A stretch of 45,042 nt of DNA from Devosia equisanguinis (GCF_900631955.1 NZ_UZWD01000024.1:1-45042); one strand, 5' to 3'; numbered from the stretch's first letter, positions 33,415 to 42,089 are shown. The notes: a model not told the origin generated them from the sequence alone. Program-made: numbers and translations.

Positions 33415-34920
33415 ATGACCGATCCCATCCTGACCCTTTCCGGCATATCCAAGAGCTTCCCCGGTGTGCGGGCGCTAAACGAGGTGTCGCTGGAACTCTA
33501 TGCCGGAGAGGTGACAGCGCTGATCGGGGAGAATGGGGCTGGGAAATCGACGCTGGTCAAAACCATGACCGGCATCTACCAGCCGGATGCGGGCGAAATC
33601 CGGGTCGGAGGGCAGGTCGTATCATTGCCGACGGCGCATTCGGCTTCCGACGCGGGCATCACTGCCATCCACCAGGAAACTGTATTGTTCGACGAGCTCA
33701 GCGTCGCAGAGAACATCTATCTTGGCCACGCGCCGCGTACCCGACTTGGGTTGATCGACTGGAAGATCATGTATCGCGAGGCGCAATTGACGCTCGATTC
33801 CATGGCATCCGGCATCGATGCGCATATGTCGCTCAAGGAGTTGGGCATCGCCAAGAAACACCTGGTCGCCGTGGCGCGTGCCCTGTCTGTCGATGCGCAG
33901 GTGGTCATCATGGATGAACCCACCGCAGCGCTGTCGCAAAAGGAAATCGAAGAGCTCTACGTGCTGGTCGACCTGCTGAAGCAAGACGGCAAGGCCATAC
34001 TCTTCATCTCGCATAAATTCGACGAAATCTATCGGATCGCCGACCGCTATAGCGTGTTCCGCGACGGCGAAATGGTGGGCAAGGGGTTCATCAAAGACAC
34101 GCCTCAGAACGAGATCGTCAAGCTCATGGTCGGGCGTGCAGTCGATCAGATTTTCCCGGCAAGACAGGCCAGTATCGGGGAGGCTGTGCTCGAGGTCAGC
34201 GGCCTCAGCCACCCCACTGAATTCGACGATGTGTCGTTCTCCGTTCGCAAGGGCGAAATCCTCGGCTTCTATGGGCTGGTTGGTGCCGGGCGCTCCGAGG
34301 TGATGCAGGCTGTGTTCGGCATGACCCGTCCCTCCGGTGGCAGCATGGTGCTCGACGGCAAGGCCATCGCGCCGCGCTCGCCGGCCGATGCCGTGGAGGC
34401 CGGCATCGTCTATGTGCCCGAGGAGCGCGGCAAGCAGGGCGTCATCACCGGCGAGCCGATCTTCAAGAATGTCTCGCTTCCCAGCCTGAACAAGACTAGC
34501 CGCTCCGGCTTTCTGCGCATGGCTGAGGAATTCAAGCTGGCGCGTACCTATACCGAGCGGCTCGACCTGCGCGCATCATCGCTCAGCCAAAATGTCTCCA
34601 CGCTATCGGGAGGCAACCAGCAGAAGGTCGTGATCGCCAAATGGCTGGCGACCTTGCCGAAAGTGATCATCCTCGACGAGCCGACCAAGGGCATCGATAT
34701 CGGCTCCAAGGCCGCTGTGCACGAATTCATGGGCGAACTGGTGGCGCAGGGCCTCTCGGTCATCATGGTCTCTTCGGAATTGCCCGAGGTGCTGGGCATG
34801 AGTGACCGCATCGTCGTCATGCGGGAAGGCGTGGTGGTGGATATTCTGGACAACCAGAACCTGCAGCCCGAAACGCTGGTGCGGCTGGCGGCCGGCATTG
34901 TCGATGAGGTTGCAGCATGA
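33415..34920 (+). CDS. rhaT: Rhamnose ABC transporter ATP-binding protein
   Basis: 501 residues with two fused ATPase domains, as in sugar (CUT2) importers. The first has Walker A GENGAGKST and Walker B VVIMDEPTAALS but no canonical LSGGQ (the region reads LGIAKKHLVAVARAL, usual for this family). The second has the degenerate P-loop GLVGAGRSEVMQAVFG, signature LSGGNQQK and VIILDEPTKGID. It powers rhamnose uptake through RhaP/RhaQ. It begins 157 bases after rhaS, across a hairpin and repeats, and overlaps rhaP by 4 bases. Confidence 0.93.
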   Translation: MTDPILTLSGISKSFPGVRALNEVSLELYAGEVTALIGENGAGKSTLVKTMTGIYQPDAGEIRVGGQVVSLPTAHSASDAGITAIHQETVLFDELSVAENIYLGHAPRTRLGLIDWKIMYREAQLTLDSMASGIDAHMSLKELGIAKKHLVAVARALSVDAQVVIMDEPTAALSQKEIEELYVLVDLLKQDGKAILFISHKFDEIYRIADRYSVFRDGEMVGKGFIKDTPQNEIVKLMVGRAVDQIFPARQASIGEAVLEVSGLSHPTEFDDVSFSVRKGEILGFYGLVGAGRSEVMQAVFGMTRPSGGSMVLDGKAIAPRSPADAVEAGIVYVPEERGKQGVITGEPIFKNVSLPSLNKTSRSGFLRMAEEFKLARTYTERLDLRASSLSQNVSTLSGGNQQKVVIAKWLATLPKVIILDEPTKGIDIGSKAAVHEFMGELVAQGLSVIMVSSELPEVLGMSDRIVVMREGVVVDILDNQNLQPETLVRLAAGIVDEVAA

Positions 34921-35897
34921 CACGGCTGTTCAAGACCAGAGAACTCTGGCTGGCTTTGGCGATCCTCGCCGTCATCGTCCTGGTCACATTCCGCTTTCCG
35001 CGCTTTGCCCAGCCGGGCAACCTCCTGACCATCGTCAATGACACCTCTATTCTGATGATGCTGGCGCTGGGGCAGATGGTGGTGATCCTGACGCGCTCCA
35101 TCGATCTCTCCATGGCGTCGAACCTGGCCCTGACGGGCATGATCGTGGCCATGGCCAATGCAGCGTTCCCTTTCATTCCTATCCCGCTACTGATCGCCGG
35201 ATGCGTGGTCGTCGGCGCAGCCCTCGGTGCATTTAACGGCATGCTGGTCTGGAAGCTCGATATTCCTCCGATCGTCGTAACCCTTGGCACGCTGACCATT
35301 TTCCGCGGGCTAGTCTTTGTCATTTCCGGCGGCGCCTGGGTGAATGCAGCGCAGATGAGCCCCGATTTCATCGCTCTGCAGCGTGGCGCGTTGCTGGGTC
35401 TGCCGATCCTGAGCTGGTTCGCGGTGATCGTGGCCATCCTGTTCTTCGTGCTGATGACGCGCACGCCGCTCGGCCGGAGCTTTTACGCCATCGGCGTCAA
35501 TCCGACGGCTTCGGTCTATACCGGCATCAATGTCGGTCGGACCAAGTTCCTGGCCTTCGTCATTTCCGGCGCCGTCTCGGGCCTTTGCGGCTATCTCTGG
35601 ATTTCGCGCTACGTGATCGCTTCGGTGGAAGTTGCCAGCGGCTATGAGCTCACTATCATCGCCGCCTGCGTCATTGGCGGCGTCTCCATCGCCGGCGGCA
35701 TCGGCACGGTGGCAGGCGCGCTGCTCGGCGCGCTGTTCCTCGGTGTGGTCAACAATGCGCTGCCGGTGATCGGCGTTTCTCCATTCTGGCAAATGGCCAT
35801 TTCGGGCGCCGCCATTCTGATCGCTGTTGTGCTCAATGCGCGCGGCGAAACCCGCAAGGGGCGCATCATCCTCAAGAAAGCCGAGGCGGCCGCATGA
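34917..35897 (+). CDS. rhaP: Rhamnose ABC transporter permease
   Basis: 326-residue inner-membrane permease of the CUT2 (RbsC-like) family with about ten hydrophobic segments. Conserved pieces are VILTRSIDLSMASNLALTGM, the cytoplasmic loop YAIGVNPTASVYTGINVGRTKF (EAA-like coupling loop) and the C-terminal AACVIGGVSIAGGIGTVAGALLG. It pairs with RhaQ to form the channel. Its ATG overlaps the rhaT stop, and its end overlaps rhaQ. Confidence 0.92.
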   Translation: MTRLFKTRELWLALAILAVIVLVTFRFPRFAQPGNLLTIVNDTSILMMLALGQMVVILTRSIDLSMASNLALTGMIVAMANAAFPFIPIPLLIAGCVVVGAALGAFNGMLVWKLDIPPIVVTLGTLTIFRGLVFVISGGAWVNAAQMSPDFIALQRGALLGLPILSWFAVIVAILFFVLMTRTPLGRSFYAIGVNPTASVYTGINVGRTKFLAFVISGAVSGLCGYLWISRYVIASVEVASGYELTIIAACVIGGVSIAGGIGTVAGALLGALFLGVVNNALPVIGVSPFWQMAISGAAILIAVVLNARGETRKGRIILKKAEAAA

Positions 35898-36892
35898 CCG
35901 ACACATCCTTTGGCCGGCGCCTGCCGGATCGGCTCGACAATCCGCTGAAATCGGCGGTGATGAGCTGGGAAAGCCTGCTGGTGCTGGTGGCGCTGGGCAT
36001 TTTCATCACCAACAGCTTTGCCTCACCCTATTTCCTCAATGCCTGGAGCCTGTCCGACCTCACCTTCAACTTCACCGAAAAGGCGTTGATCGCCTTGGCA
36101 ATGGCATTGGTGATCATCACCGGCGAGATCGACCTTTCGGTCGCCTCCATCATCGCGCTGGCATCGACGCTGATGGGGCTGGCGCTGCAATATGGGGCGG
36201 ACACGCCAACGCTGGTGGCTGTTGGCGTCGGTGTCGGTATTTTGTGCGGCGCCTTCAATGGCTTTCTCGTCACCGGTCTCAAACTGCCCTCCATCGTCGT
36301 CACCATCGGCACGATGAGCCTCTTCCGCGGCATTGCCTACATCATCCTTGGCGACCAGAGTTTCAAAGGCTACCCCAAGGACTTCTCATGGTTCGGGCAG
36401 GGCTACGTCTGGTGGGTGATCTCCTTCGAGCTGGTGCTGTTCCTCGTCGCAGCCGTGATTTTCTACGTGCTGCTGCACCACACCAATTTCGGCCGCCGGG
36501 TTTTCGCTATCGGCAATAATGCGACAGCCGCGCAGTTTTCTGGCGTGCGAGTCGAGCGCATAAAATTCGTGCTGTTCTGCCTTACTGGCCTGATGAGCGG
36601 CATAGCGGCCGTGCTGCTGACGGCGCGGCTCGGCTCGACCCGCCCCTCCATCGCCCAGGGCTTCGAGCTCGATGTCATCACCATGGTCGTGCTGGGCGGT
36701 GTGTCGATCCTTGGCGGCGCCGGCTCCATCATCGGCGTGGTGCTGGCAGCTTTGATCATCGGGCTCGTCACCTTTGGGCTGGGCCTGCTCAACGTGCCTG
36801 GTATCGTCATGTCGATCTTCACCGGCACACTGCTAGTCGTGGTGATCGCGCTGCCTATCCTGTGGCGGATGTGGACGGAGAAACGCGCATGA
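35894..36892 (+). CDS. rhaQ: Rhamnose ABC transporter permease
   Basis: 332-residue CUT2 permease, partner and distant homologue of RhaP. It shows [20 protein letters not shown], the coupling loop [22 protein letters not shown], and [23 protein letters not shown]. The N-terminus carries about 35 cytoplasmic residues before the first helix. It is overlapped by 4 bases at each end, so rhaT-P-Q-U are tightly coupled in translation. Confidence 0.92.
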   Translation: MTDTSFGRRLPDRLDNPLKSAVMSWESLLVLVALGIFITNSFASPYFLNAWSLSDLTFNFTEKALIALAMALVIITGEIDLSVASIIALASTLMGLALQYGADTPTLVAVGVGVGILCGAFNGFLVTGLKLPSIVVTIGTMSLFRGIAYIILGDQSFKGYPKDFSWFGQGYVWWVISFELVLFLVAAVIFYVLLHHTNFGRRVFAIGNNATAAQFSGVRVERIKFVLFCLTGLMSGIAAVLLTARLGSTRPSIAQGFELDVITMVVLGGVSILGGAGSIIGVVLAALIIGLVTFGLGLLNVPGIVMSIFTGTLLVVVIALPILWRMWTEKRA

Positions 36893-37221
36893 TCGTCGAC
36901 GACGGCTATGAAAAGCACGCCTTCAAGATGCGGCTCAATCCCGGCATGGCGACCGAGTACAAAAAGCGCCACGACGAGATTTTCCCCGAACTGGTCGACC
37001 TGCTGCATGAGGCCGGGGTGAAGGATTATTCCATCCATCTCGACGAAGAGACCAACACGCTTTTCGGCGTGCTGTGGCGGCGGGTGGACCACACGATGGC
37101 CGATCTGCCGAAAACCGCGATCATGCAAAGATGGTGGGCTCATATGGCCGACATCATGGCGACCAATGAGAAGAACGAACCGATCTCAGTCGATCTGCTG
37201 CCGGTATTCTGGATGAAATAG
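36889..37221 (+). CDS. rhaU: L-rhamnose mutarotase
   Basis: 110 residues of the RhaM/RhaU family, which interconverts the alpha and beta anomers of L-rhamnose. The pattern [22 protein letters not shown]...[15 protein letters not shown]...[11 protein letters not shown] keeps the catalytic His and Tyr region and the QRWW motif. I start at the ATG at 36889, whose ATGA overlaps the rhaQ stop; a longer frame lies inside rhaQ. In R. leguminosarum the kinase gene rhaK follows rhaU. Here the next gene is on the opposite strand 3 bases away. Confidence 0.93.
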   Translation: MIVDDGYEKHAFKMRLNPGMATEYKKRHDEIFPELVDLLHEAGVKDYSIHLDEETNTLFGVLWRRVDHTMADLPKTAIMQRWWAHMADIMATNEKNEPISVDLLPVFWMK

Positions 37222-37224
37222 GGT

Positions 37225-38487
37225 TCAGTGTGGCTCGTGGGCGCGGCGCACCGCGCGGGCCATAAGCCAGACGGCAAGGACCACGAAGGGCGCGGCGAGC
37301 GAGAGCGCCATGGTCTTGTCCCAGTGCAGCTGCGTCAGCGGCCCGGCCAGAAGATAGCTGATGATCCCCAGCAGATAATAACTGATTGCAATGGTGGAGA
37401 GACCCTCCACCGTGCGCTGCAGCAGGAACTGGCTGCGGGCAGTGCGGGCGATATTGTCGAGCAAAGCGGCGTTCTGCACCTGCATATCGACCCCGATCCG
37501 CACATTGAGCAGGCCAATGGCGCGCTCGATCTTGCCCGATAACACGCTGAGCCGTTGTTCGATAGCGGCGCAGGTGGCAAGGCCCGGATCGACGCGGTTG
37601 CCGATATAGTGTGTCAGTGTCGAGCCGCGGCTGGTGCCTTGTTCGCGAAGGCCCATCAGGCGGGTGCGCAACACCTCGCCATAGGCGCGACCTGCCGCAA
37701 AGCGATATCCGAGCCGCTCTGACAATTGTCCAGAGCGCACCGAAAGGCCATGCAGCGCGTCGAGCACGGTCTGGGCGCTGGCCGGGCTGGTTGCCTCTGA
37801 AAGCCCATCGATAACGCGCGAAAGCTCGGTCTCCATGCCGCGCAGGTCCGCCGAGGCGGAACGGGCCAGCGGCAGGCCGAGCAGGGCCATGCTGCGATAG
37901 GTTTCGACCTCCAGCAGCCGCCGCAACAGGATCGAACGACGGAGAGTGGTGAGGCCGCCGGCGGCGAACTCCATACGGGTGAAGCGGGCGGCGTCGGGCA
38001 CGAAATCGGTGATGACTTGCGCTTTGCCGCCCTCGATATCCGACAGACACAGGCTGGCGAGGTTGAAGCCGGGCAGGAGACGTTCGGGGATGGAAGTGTC
38101 GGTGATCACGTCGATGCGCATGGCGCCGATCAGCGTGCCATCGCCAATGGCTTCAAGCCCGATATCGTCGGGCCAGTTTTCGCCATCCTCGATCGCCGAG
38201 CGCCAGGTTATGGTGATGAATTCTGTATGGAATTCCCAGGTCACGTCGCGTTTTGGCGTCGCAAAACTATATTGGCGGCTGGCCGATTGCGGCAGCTCCA
38301 TCCCGGCCGCTCGGCGGAAGGTAGCAAAGCGATCAAAGGCGTTTTGCATGGCACCGGGCTCGCCGGGCATGACCAATACCAGGCGGCGCACGCGGCACGC
38401 GTCGGGCACGATCTGCACCGGGCGGGCATGGACCTCTTCCATGACAGCGCGGCGGTGCGGGTGGTCTTGCGGGATCAGGCTGGTCAT
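37225..38487 (-). CDS. DUF3422 family membrane protein
   Basis: 420 residues. The opening DHPHRRAVMEEVHARP is the hallmark of DUF3422, a family of unknown function in Proteobacteria. The N-terminal 250 residues are soluble (LVLVMPGEPGAM, VTWEFHTEFITITW), a helical region follows, and two hydrophobic helices lie near the C-terminus (about 362-382 and 388-410), ending in a basic tail. It is likely anchored in the inner membrane with the bulk in the cytoplasm. It ends 3 bases from rhaU and occupies the place where rhaK would be expected. It has GAGGAG-like sequence before the ATG. Confidence 0.88.
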   Translation of the reverse strand: MTSLIPQDHPHRRAVMEEVHARPVQIVPDACRVRRLVLVMPGEPGAMQNAFDRFATFRRAAGMELPQSASRQYSFATPKRDVTWEFHTEFITITWRSAIEDGENWPDDIGLEAIGDGTLIGAMRIDVITDTSIPERLLPGFNLASLCLSDIEGGKAQVITDFVPDAARFTRMEFAAGGLTTLRRSILLRRLLEVETYRSMALLGLPLARSASADLRGMETELSRVIDGLSEATSPASAQTVLDALHGLSVRSGQLSERLGYRFAAGRAYGEVLRTRLMGLREQGTSRGSTLTHYIGNRVDPGLATCAAIEQRLSVLSGKIERAIGLLNVRIGVDMQVQNAALLDNIARTARSQFLLQRTVEGLSTIAISYYLLGIISYLLAGPLTQLHWDKTMALSLAAPFVVLAVWLMARAVRRAHEPH

Positions 38488-38573
38488 CTCGGACTCCTCA
38501 GCATGTCAGGAGGCCCGTTTGCGGCGCGGCGGGCAATAGGACGTTCCGCCACGCCACTTTGGTCGTAGACCGA

Positions 38574-39434
38574 TCAGGCCATCGCGTTGCGCCAGCTATA
38601 TTGCGGCGAAAAGCCCAGCATGCGCTTGGCCTTGTCGATGGAGAGCAGGGTGGAGTTGGTGGCGATATTGCCACGTTGCTCGACCTCGGGAAAGACCTCT
38701 GCCAGGAGCGAAATGTTCGAGCGGCTCATGACCGTGTCGGCATTGGCGATGATGAAGGCTTCAAAGCCCTTGAAATCGGCAAGAATGGCGCGTCGCACGG
38801 CCTGGGCGCCGTCGCGGGCGTCAATGTAGCCCCAGAGATTCCACTTGCGCTTGTTGGGGTCGCTGTCGAAACCGGGGAAGGTGGCGTAGTCCTCCGGGTA
38901 CATGACGTTGGAAAAGCGCAGGCCGACGATGCGCAGGTCCGGATCCCAGCGGCAGAACTGGGCTGCCATGGTCTCGTCGAGCAGCTTGCCGAGTGAATAC
39001 GCGCTTTCCGGTCGCGGAAAATATTCTTCGTCTACAGGTACATAGGGCGGTGGCGTGTCGAAGGGCAGGCCGAGCACGGTTTCGCTCGAAGCGAAGACGA
39101 CATTCTTGATGCCGGCCAGGCGGCAGGCTTCGAAGATGTTGTAGCTGGCCGCGACATTGTTGCTGATCGTGCGCGCATTGGCGGCCAGACCAGGCGCCGG
39201 AATAGCCGCCAGATGCACCACGGCGTCGAAGGGGCCGCGCTTTTCGTCGATGCCGCCGAGAATGGCGGCGGCGACTTCGCCAAAATTGCTGAGATCGACG
39301 CGGACGCTGGGGCAGATGGACTCGGGCAGGGCCTGCTGGTCGAGGTTGAGCACGTCAAAACCATGCTCGACCAGGTCGCGCAAGACGGCGCGTCCCAGCT
39401 TGCCGCTGCCGCCCGTCACGAGAATTTTCGTCAT
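38574..39434 (-). CDS. NAD(P)-dependent epimerase/dehydratase family protein (extended SDR)
   Basis: 286 residues from the ATG at 39434, preceded by GAGGAGGTTGGC; a longer frame to 39455 is less likely. The Rossmann loop TGGSGKLGRAVL (8-19) binds NAD(P); VVHLAAIPAPG and the active-site SSETVLG...YSLGKLL (Ser/Tyr-x3-Lys) mark an extended short-chain dehydrogenase. The PPPYVPVDEEYFPRPESAYSLGK piece is like sugar epimerases and hexuronate-type dehydrogenases in rhizobia. Substrate is unknown. The nearby rhamnose genes make a sugar substrate plausible, but that is inference. Confidence 0.85.
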   Translation of the reverse strand: MTKILVTGGSGKLGRAVLRDLVEHGFDVLNLDQQALPESICPSVRVDLSNFGEVAAAILGGIDEKRGPFDAVVHLAAIPAPGLAANARTISNNVAASYNIFEACRLAGIKNVVFASSETVLGLPFDTPPPYVPVDEEYFPRPESAYSLGKLLDETMAAQFCRWDPDLRIVGLRFSNVMYPEDYATFPGFDSDPNKRKWNLWGYIDARDGAQAVRRAILADFKGFEAFIIANADTVMSRSNISLLAEVFPEVEQRGNIATNSTLLSIDKAKRMLGFSPQYSWRNAMA

Positions 39435-39540
39435 GCCAACCTCCTCAGATTTCAAGCAAATTTCGCGTTCCTCAGGCGTGGAGAGTATCGCAAAACCCTA
39501 GCAATGCCAACCGCTTGCATGGGTAAACGGCAGATGAATG

Positions 39541-39562
39541 GCGCTCTCAGGGGCGGTTCAAA
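39541..39562 (+). promoter_or_regulatory. Shared upstream box, copy 1
   Basis: GCGC-TCTCAGGG-n3-GGTTCAA, preceded by GATGAATG. Nearly the same sequence recurs before the next gene (40124-40146), and both genes encode small exported proteins. TGAA(C/T) upstream and GTTCA at the end may be half-sites. Confidence 0.45.
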
Positions 39563-39644
39563 CCAAGTGTGGGAAAACATCGATCAAGGTCGATGGAGGG
39601 ACATCGACGGGGCGCTTCGCCCGGATCGAAACAGGAGACTTCAA

Positions 39645-40079
39645 ATGCTCAAGCTCACCACGCTCATGCTCGTCGCCGGTCTTGCCACGGCAGCCACCAC
39701 CACAATGTCCAGCGCCGCCGTCTGGGTCGCTGGCCAGCAGAACCAGCAGACCAAGCCGGTCGCCTCGTCCAATTCGGGCAATTGCGCCGACGAAATGGGC
39801 CATATGCGCCGCGTAAAGGCCTCAGATATCGAAGCAATTCGCGGCAATGACGTGTGGCTGATCCCCATCTGCGAGGAGCTGCATCTGACCGGCCGCGGCG
39901 ACTATGGCGCGCTGTTCGTCAATGGCAATGTCGATCGCCTGCGCACCCCGATCGCCCGTAATGCCACGCTGATGGCCGCGCTCAAGGCCAAGGGCTACGA
40001 CCAGAACGACGTCGTGTCGCTGCGCTTCGGCGGCAATAACGGCATCGTCCTCTATGTCTACCAGCGCCACATGAATTGA
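39645..40079 (+). CDS. Small secreted protein of unknown function
   Basis: 144 residues with a signal peptide (MLVAGLATAATTTMSSAAVW, cleavage near SAA). The mature protein is Gln/Asn-rich at its start (AGQQNQQTKP) and has two Cys (NCADEMG and IPICEEL) that probably pair. The rest is a compact domain: VKASDIEAIRGNDVWLIPICEELHL, then ALFVNGNVDRLRTPIARN and SLRFGGNNGIVLYVY. I do not recognise it. AGGAGA precedes the ATG. The upstream region holds the shared box and a hairpin CATCGA-n6-TCGATG (39578-39595). Confidence 0.8.
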   Translation: MLKLTTLMLVAGLATAATTTMSSAAVWVAGQQNQQTKPVASSNSGNCADEMGHMRRVKASDIEAIRGNDVWLIPICEELHLTGRGDYGALFVNGNVDRLRTPIARNATLMAALKAKGYDQNDVVSLRFGGNNGIVLYVYQRHMN

Positions 40080-40123
40080 GCGCTTCACCCGGACCCTGAC
40101 CGCGATATGAACGGATTCTGAAC

Positions 40124-40146
40124 GCGCCTCTCAGGGTGAGTTCAAA
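40124..40146 (+). promoter_or_regulatory. Shared upstream box, copy 2
   Basis: GCGCC-TCTCAGGG-n3-AGTTCAAA, matching copy 1 at most positions. Just upstream TGAACG occurs twice, 11 bases apart (from 40108), the spacing expected for an OmpR-type response regulator. The ATG is 53 bases downstream. Confidence 0.45.
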
Positions 40147-40199
40147 TCGGGGCGGTTAGGGTCTCTCCAACGATGACAATCGTCCAGGGGGACAGTCAA

Positions 40200-40529
40200 A
40201 TGAACAAGGCTCAGGAAAAGGTTCTGGTCGCTGCACTCTGCGGCCTCGTGGTCACGGCCGCGGCCGCTTTCGCCGTGCAGCCGGCGCTGGCCGCCGGATA
40301 TTCGGTCGAGACGCTGGCGCGGGTGAGCAATGTGGCTCAGTGGGATCAGCTCAATGTGCGCAAATGGCCGGCCAGCTACTCGCAGAAGGTCGGTGCGCTC
40401 AATCCCGGCACCCGTGTCTGGGTCGAACGCTGCATCGAGGTCGAGAACAGCACCGACTGGTGCCTCGTCGATCGTGGCTCGGTTCAGGGCTGGGTCAATT
40501 CCCGTTTCCTGACCCCGATCAAGGGCTGA
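40200..40529 (+). CDS. Secreted bacterial SH3-domain protein
   Basis: 109 residues. A signal peptide (hydrophobic VAALCGLVVTAAAAFAV, cleavage after ALA) precedes one bacterial SH3 domain: QLNVRKWPASYSQKVGALNPGTRVWV is the RT-loop/strand pattern, then CIEVENSTDWCLVDRGSVQGWVNSRFL with a Cys pair and the final GWV-xxRFL strand. Such domains bind peptidoglycan or other cell-wall ligands in the periplasm. I start at the ATG at 40200 (GGGGGACAG upstream) because it begins a clean signal peptide. It shares an upstream box with the preceding gene. Confidence 0.87.
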   Translation: MNKAQEKVLVAALCGLVVTAAAAFAVQPALAAGYSVETLARVSNVAQWDQLNVRKWPASYSQKVGALNPGTRVWVERCIEVENSTDWCLVDRGSVQGWVNSRFLTPIKG

Positions 40530-40621
40530 CGCCGCCGCGCATCACCCCACCTCCAACCCATGCATGTTGACTTTTCCGGTCCAGCGCTGTTCGTGGCAGC
40601 GTCTGGGCCGGAGTTTTTGAT

Positions 40622-41623
40622 ATGGATGCCAATCCCGTTCTCGTCGAAGTCGTGCGTGGCAACTGGGTGGAGAACCGCCATCGCGGCGCCTTCGTGGTGA
40701 CCGATGCCGATGGCACCATCATCGCCTCGGCCGGCGATATCGACCATCCGATCTTTCCGCGCTCGGCCATCAAGTCGATGCAGGCGCTGGCCATCTTCGA
40801 CCGCCACGCGATCGAGAAATTCCATCACACGTCTGAAGAGCTGGCGCTGGCCTGTGCCTCCCATCATGGCGAAGACAGCCATGTCAGCAATGTCGCGCAT
40901 TTCCTCGAGCGCATGGGACTTTCGGCCAATGATCTCGAATGCGGCGCGCATATGCCCACCAATGGCAAGGCGCGCGACGCGCTGCGCGCGGCGGGGCAGG
41001 ACCCAAGCCCGCTGCACAATAATTGCTCCGGCAAGCATTCGGGCATGCTGAGCGTGGCGCTGGCCATGGGCGTAGCAACCGAGGGTTATGTGACCCGCGA
41101 GCATGAGGTGCAGCGCGCCGTGCGGGCGGCGGTGGAGGCGGTGATTGGTGAGGCGCTGACCGAAGATCGCTGCGGCACCGATGGCTGTTCCATTCCCACC
41201 TGGGCCGCCCCGATCCGCAGTTTCGCGCAGGGTTTTGCCCGCATGGCCACCGGCAAGGGGCTGGATGCCGGCCATGCCGCGGGCGCAAAGGCGCTGTTCG
41301 ATGCGGCCACGAGCCACCCCCATCTCGTCGCCGGCACCGGTCACCTCGACACGCTGGTCATGGCGGCCTTCAAGGGCAGTGTGATGCAGAAGGGGGGCGC
41401 CGAAGGCGTGCAATGCGGCGCCATTCGCGGCAAGGGCTGGGGGTACGCGCTCAAATGCGACGACGGCAATATGGCCGCCAGCCAGGCCATGGTCGCAGCC
41501 CTGCTGCTGAAATTCGCCGACCCGGATGCGGCACAGCGCGAGGTGCTTGAACAGTTCGCGCGGCTGCCGACCAAGAATGTGCGTGGGGCTGTCGTGGGTG
41601 AGATGCGGGCGGTGATGATTTAG
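40622..41623 (+). CDS. Asparaginase, Rhizobium etli (ReAV) type
   Basis: 333 residues of the PF06089 family, unrelated to the E. coli enzymes. The serine catalytic residues line up with those of ReAV: Ser48 and Lys51 in RSAIKSMQ and Ser80 in CASHHGED. The zinc-binding Cys135 and Lys138 are in NNCSGKHSG and Cys189 in TDGCSIP. Lys257 (VMQKGGAEG) is the likely counterpart of the second catalytic Lys. It would hydrolyse L-asparagine to aspartate and ammonia. A GGAG lies 8 bases before the ATG. It stands alone between the SH3 gene and a gene-free region. Confidence 0.9.
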   Translation: MDANPVLVEVVRGNWVENRHRGAFVVTDADGTIIASAGDIDHPIFPRSAIKSMQALAIFDRHAIEKFHHTSEELALACASHHGEDSHVSNVAHFLERMGLSANDLECGAHMPTNGKARDALRAAGQDPSPLHNNCSGKHSGMLSVALAMGVATEGYVTREHEVQRAVRAAVEAVIGEALTEDRCGTDGCSIPTWAAPIRSFAQGFARMATGKGLDAGHAAGAKALFDAATSHPHLVAGTGHLDTLVMAAFKGSVMQKGGAEGVQCGAIRGKGWGYALKCDDGNMAASQAMVAALLLKFADPDAAQREVLEQFARLPTKNVRGAVVGEMRAVMI

Positions 41624-41723
41624 CGGCGGTTCACGTTCTGGTTGATGCGGCTCCAGCGCCCCCCCCTTGAGGGCAGTGTTTACTTTGGGCTCATCGGGAG
41701 GCACGGTAACCGCGGTTCCTGCT

Positions 41724-41849
41724 CTCCCTCCCCCTTGAGGGGAGGGCCGGGGTGGGGGTGCTGCGGGCGCCGCAAACCCCCATTTCCAAACGGATTTTCT
41801 GATGGTTCAGCACCCCCACCCTCATTCCCTCCCCTCAAGGGGGAGGGAG
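41724..41849. repeat. Long inverted repeat of C/G-rich units (locus 4)
   Basis: Left arm 41724-41763 (CTCCCTCCCCCTTGAGGGGA...GTGGGGGTGCTG) and right arm 41808-41849 are near-complementary across about 40 bases with a 44-base centre. Each arm has its own small hairpin (CTCCCCTCAAGGGGGAG type). Confidence 0.8.
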
Positions 41850-41956
41850 GCCGGCCGGTGTTTTTGGCTAGACTTTGTGTACGAAGCGATGCAGCCCCTA
41901 CCCCAGGTGGGACGGTGGAGTAAGGGTGGGGCCGGCTGAGGCGGTTAGCCACCGAG

Positions 41957-42043
41957 CGTCACCCTCGGCCTTGAGCCGAGGGGTCTTGTTTGCGGGGATA
42001 TCGCGAAGTGCAGAGCCCTCGGGTCTTCGCCCGAGGGTGACGG
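41957..42043. repeat. Inverted pair of palindromic repeats (locus 5)
   Basis: Forward unit at 41957-41985 (CGTCACCCTCGG-n6-CCGAGGGGTC) and inverted unit at 42015-42043 (GCCCTCGGG-n6-CCCGAGGGTGACGG). Both are hairpins and share the CGTCACCCTCGG edge. This is the same general design as at 33299-33380. Confidence 0.75.
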
Positions 42044-42089
42044 CCGGAGGTTGGGTAACGGCCTGCGGGTATCGCCATCGCAGGCGCAC

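Noticed and set aside
39578..39595. FNR-like site (GATCAAGG) before the secreted protein
   Set aside because: Only one half-site resembles the consensus; the dyad is CATCGA-n6-TCGATG, which is not an FNR box.
40484..41704. 406-residue minus-strand open frame
   Set aside because: Antisense to the asparaginase, whose catalytic residues are intact; no family recognised on this strand.
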